NCBI RefSeq assembly: GCF_000820005.1
Contig: NZ_CDBL01000067.1
Location: 38,244-102,243 of the forward strand
From: Aeromonas piscicola
GTDB lineage: Bacteria; Pseudomonadota; Gammaproteobacteria; Enterobacterales; Aeromonadaceae
Direction of reading: 5' to 3'
DNA: 64,000 nt
The notes beneath the pieces were generated by a model. It did not search any database, was not told the origin of the DNA, and saw nothing but the letters and a program-made list of their open reading frames with translations. Shown one piece after another: positions 62,505 to 64,000 of this stretch. Position numbers and translations under genes: made by a program. The number at the start of each line of letters is the position of its first letter. Within the stretch, counting starts at the first letter, position 1.

Positions 62505-63575
62505 TTAACCAGCAGCTGATGCAATGTGAATACTATTTTCAATGCTCTTCAGTTGATGTCTCTTAGGTACAATGAAATAACTTCTAATAAAAACTATTGC
62601 GATGCCTATAGCTCCACCAAACAATGTCGATAACACTGCAATCAACGCCCGCTTAGGCTCATCCCTGCTAAACGGCTTGCTATCCGAATCCAAATAAGAA
62701 AAAGGACGGTAAGTGATATCTTTTAGTGCAACATCTTTAAGTCTATCAGCTGAAACTTTTAACTCTATTAACTCAGGCATATATTTTTCAATTGCTATTG
62801 ACTTGAGTACTACTAATGTTTTAGAAAGGCCATCAACTCCCAGCGCAATGGGGAATCGTCCATTCTGATTATAATTTTCTAAAGGTTTATTGATAGCCGC
62901 CGCTTTTGCAATTTCCAAGCTATTACTAAGGTTATCTATCTCATTTTTGAGGTTTCTTTTTGCATCATCGGTCCGTAACCTTATACTAGTTCTAAGGTTA
63001 GCCAAGTTCATGTTTCTATTGTTTTTTAATACTGAAATTATCTCTTTATGCTGTAGCTGAATGACATACTCTATGTAACCATCAAGCAGCTGCGTTGCCA
63101 TATCTGGAGTTAGTGAAGATACTGATAAAACTGCGCCAACATCTCCTGGAGTGGCTGAAATCCATGAAGACCACTTACGCAACGTTTTTTGTTGTTCTAT
63201 GCCGCCTAGGTTATTGGTCTTTACGTATTCCCTGAACTGTTCTGTATTTCTGAGATAATTTTTGATGTTTTCATTTGAATTAAAGTCAAGTATGAACTTA
63301 GCATACAATTCTTGTGCACTAGGAACACCGTGCAAACCATATAACTTAATATTTTCTCTGAACTGGTCCAATATGTAAGTATCTTGGTTTTTTGGGCTGG
63401 AGATGGTGCTTTTAGCCGTCCATTTTTCTGGTGTTAACAACGCATTACTAATACCTAAAATAAAAAACAATGCCATTGTAAAAACAATTGTTAATTTATT
63501 TTTCCATAGCATCACTAGTAAGTCATGTAGATCAATCTCACCAGATTGGCTATATTGCATTCCGTAACCGCTCAT
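62505..63575 (-). CDS. wzz: Wzz O-antigen chain-length regulator
   Basis: The 356-residue protein has the Wzz plan: a cytoplasmic start (GEIDLHDLLVMLWKNK), first membrane helix (LTIVFTMALFFILGISNAL), a periplasmic domain with coiled coils, FSYLDSDSKPFSRDEPKRALI (the proline-rich motif) and the second helix (IAVLSTLFGGAIGIAIVFIRSYF). It sets the modal length of O-antigen in the Wzx/Wzy pathway. The gene is AT-rich relative to the chromosome, as O-antigen genes usually are. Confidence 0.92.
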   Translation of the reverse strand: MSGYGMQYSQSGEIDLHDLLVMLWKNKLTIVFTMALFFILGISNALLTPEKWTAKSTISSPKNQDTYILDQFRENIKLYGLHGVPSAQELYAKFILDFNSNENIKNYLRNTEQFREYVKTNNLGGIEQQKTLRKWSSWISATPGDVGAVLSVSSLTPDMATQLLDGYIEYVIQLQHKEIISVLKNNRNMNLANLRTSIRLRTDDAKRNLKNEIDNLSNSLEIAKAAAINKPLENYNQNGRFPIALGVDGLSKTLVVLKSIAIEKYMPELIELKVSADRLKDVALKDITYRPFSYLDSDSKPFSRDEPKRALIAVLSTLFGGAIGIAIVFIRSYFIVPKRHQLKSIENSIHIASAAG

Positions 63576-63654
63576 TTATCAATGTCCATGCTGACAACAA
63601 GTCACGACAAGCTGTGTCGTATCATGAGCGTTATACTGTAGAAACGAAAAAAAA

Positions 63655-64000
63655 TCATTCCGTTTTTGCTGTTTTTGACGGATATGTATACTTTTCAGTC
63701 TCTGTGCTGTTGAGGAGACAAGCGTCGGATGGAGTTCGCTGCCGATAGGCAAATTCACCCTGTCTTGCCCTGGTGGCCTTCGATACCTGCTTTGGTGTCT
63801 GGCCGACTGGCATCGCTCGCTTTGCTTTCTTCGGTGGAGTGATGGTGTTGACCTCGTCCAGGTAGAAGGGGAACCAGGCATCCTCGAACCGGATGACCCG
63901 TTCCATCCGATCGAGCAACTGATCGCAGATGTGGCGGTCGTCGGCCAGCAGGCCACTTAGCTCGGGGGTGATGGCAGTACGACCCGCCGATCCCGGCGGG
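63655..64000 (-). CDS. Unrecognised protein, 5' end beyond the window
   Basis: The frame is open from the window edge to a stop at 63655 (about 115 residues). It includes ITPELSGLLADDRHICDQLLDRMERVIRFEDAWFPFYLDEVNT and a basic tail rich in K, R and T (PPKKAKRAMPVGQTPKQVSKATRARQ). I do not recognise a domain. The last 45 residues look unlike a folded end, so the gene may be truncated by the same rearrangements that placed IS remnants here. Confidence 0.5.
   Translation of the reverse strand, partial: PPGSAGRTAITPELSGLLADDRHICDQLLDRMERVIRFEDAWFPFYLDEVNTITPPKKAKRAMPVGQTPKQVSKATRARQGEFAYRQRTPSDACLLNSTETEKYTYPSKTAKTE

Overview
The window reads as a chromosome segment of a GC-rich gammaproteobacterium, most likely Aeromonas. 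The inference rests on the Omp38/OmpII-like porin, the gene order comEC-msbA-lpxK-ycaR-kdsB and uvrY-uvrC-pgsA-tRNA(Gly-Cys-Leu), and the general protein sequences; no database search was possible.

Positions 1-32742 are core chromosome. They hold a truncated amino-acid-type binding protein, a diguanylate cyclase, a hexose-phosphate sensing cassette (uhpA-uhpB-uhpC, with no uhpT beside it), rnk, two periplasmic proteins, two tandem alkaline phosphatases behind a Pho-box-like site, a circularly permuted YlqF/RbgA-type GTPase, a DUF2057 protein, dinG, a major porin, aspC, a HerA-type ATPase, two tandem DUF2062 membrane proteins, comEC, msbA-lpxK-ycaR-kdsB (lipid A and KDO supply), uvrY, uvrC, pgsA and a tRNA Gly-Cys-Leu operon. 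Three gene boundaries in this block (comEC/msbA, lpxK/ycaR, uvrC/pgsA) carry decayed partial duplications of the adjoining sequence.

Positions 32743-45490 are a 12.7 kb integrative element in the 3' end of tRNA-Leu. Its plan is that of a P4-like phage satellite: tyrosine integrase, AlpA-type regulator, AntA-type antirepressor, Icd-like peptide, small ORFs, a zinc finger/TOPRIM/DUF927 primase-helicase, an iteron array (TGGGAACA) as probable origin, then a late-type operon led by a Vis/AlpA-like protein. Unlike P4 it carries a relaxase-like HUH protein with a possible oriT. Nine TACCCCCA octamers, seven at the left end and two at the right, look like integrase arm sites.

Positions 45537-61068 are a P2-like prophage remnant on the minus strand. 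The tail genes are complete (R, S, V, W, J, I, H, tail fibre assembly, FI, FII, E/E', T, U, D), with the T6G frameshift site in E preserved. Head, terminase, replication and integrase genes are missing. A deletion joins a truncated BRO-type antirepressor to the last part of a lysC/Rz1-like gene just before R. Two AT-rich membrane-protein genes and a Rha-type regulator sit inside the tail operons. Two related structured leaders precede the two antirepressor-type genes.

The most interesting signal is a palindrome, CCAGTGTATCC-N5-GGATACACTGG. It occurs at the two places where P2 has its PV and PF late promoters, and once more (one mismatch) ahead of the satellite's Vis-like operon. This suggests that satellite and P2-like phage obey the same late-gene activator.

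Positions 61069-64000 hold an intact-looking IS3-family element, a decayed transposase tail, a wzz O-antigen chain-length gene and the end of an unrecognised gene, probably the edge of a surface polysaccharide region.
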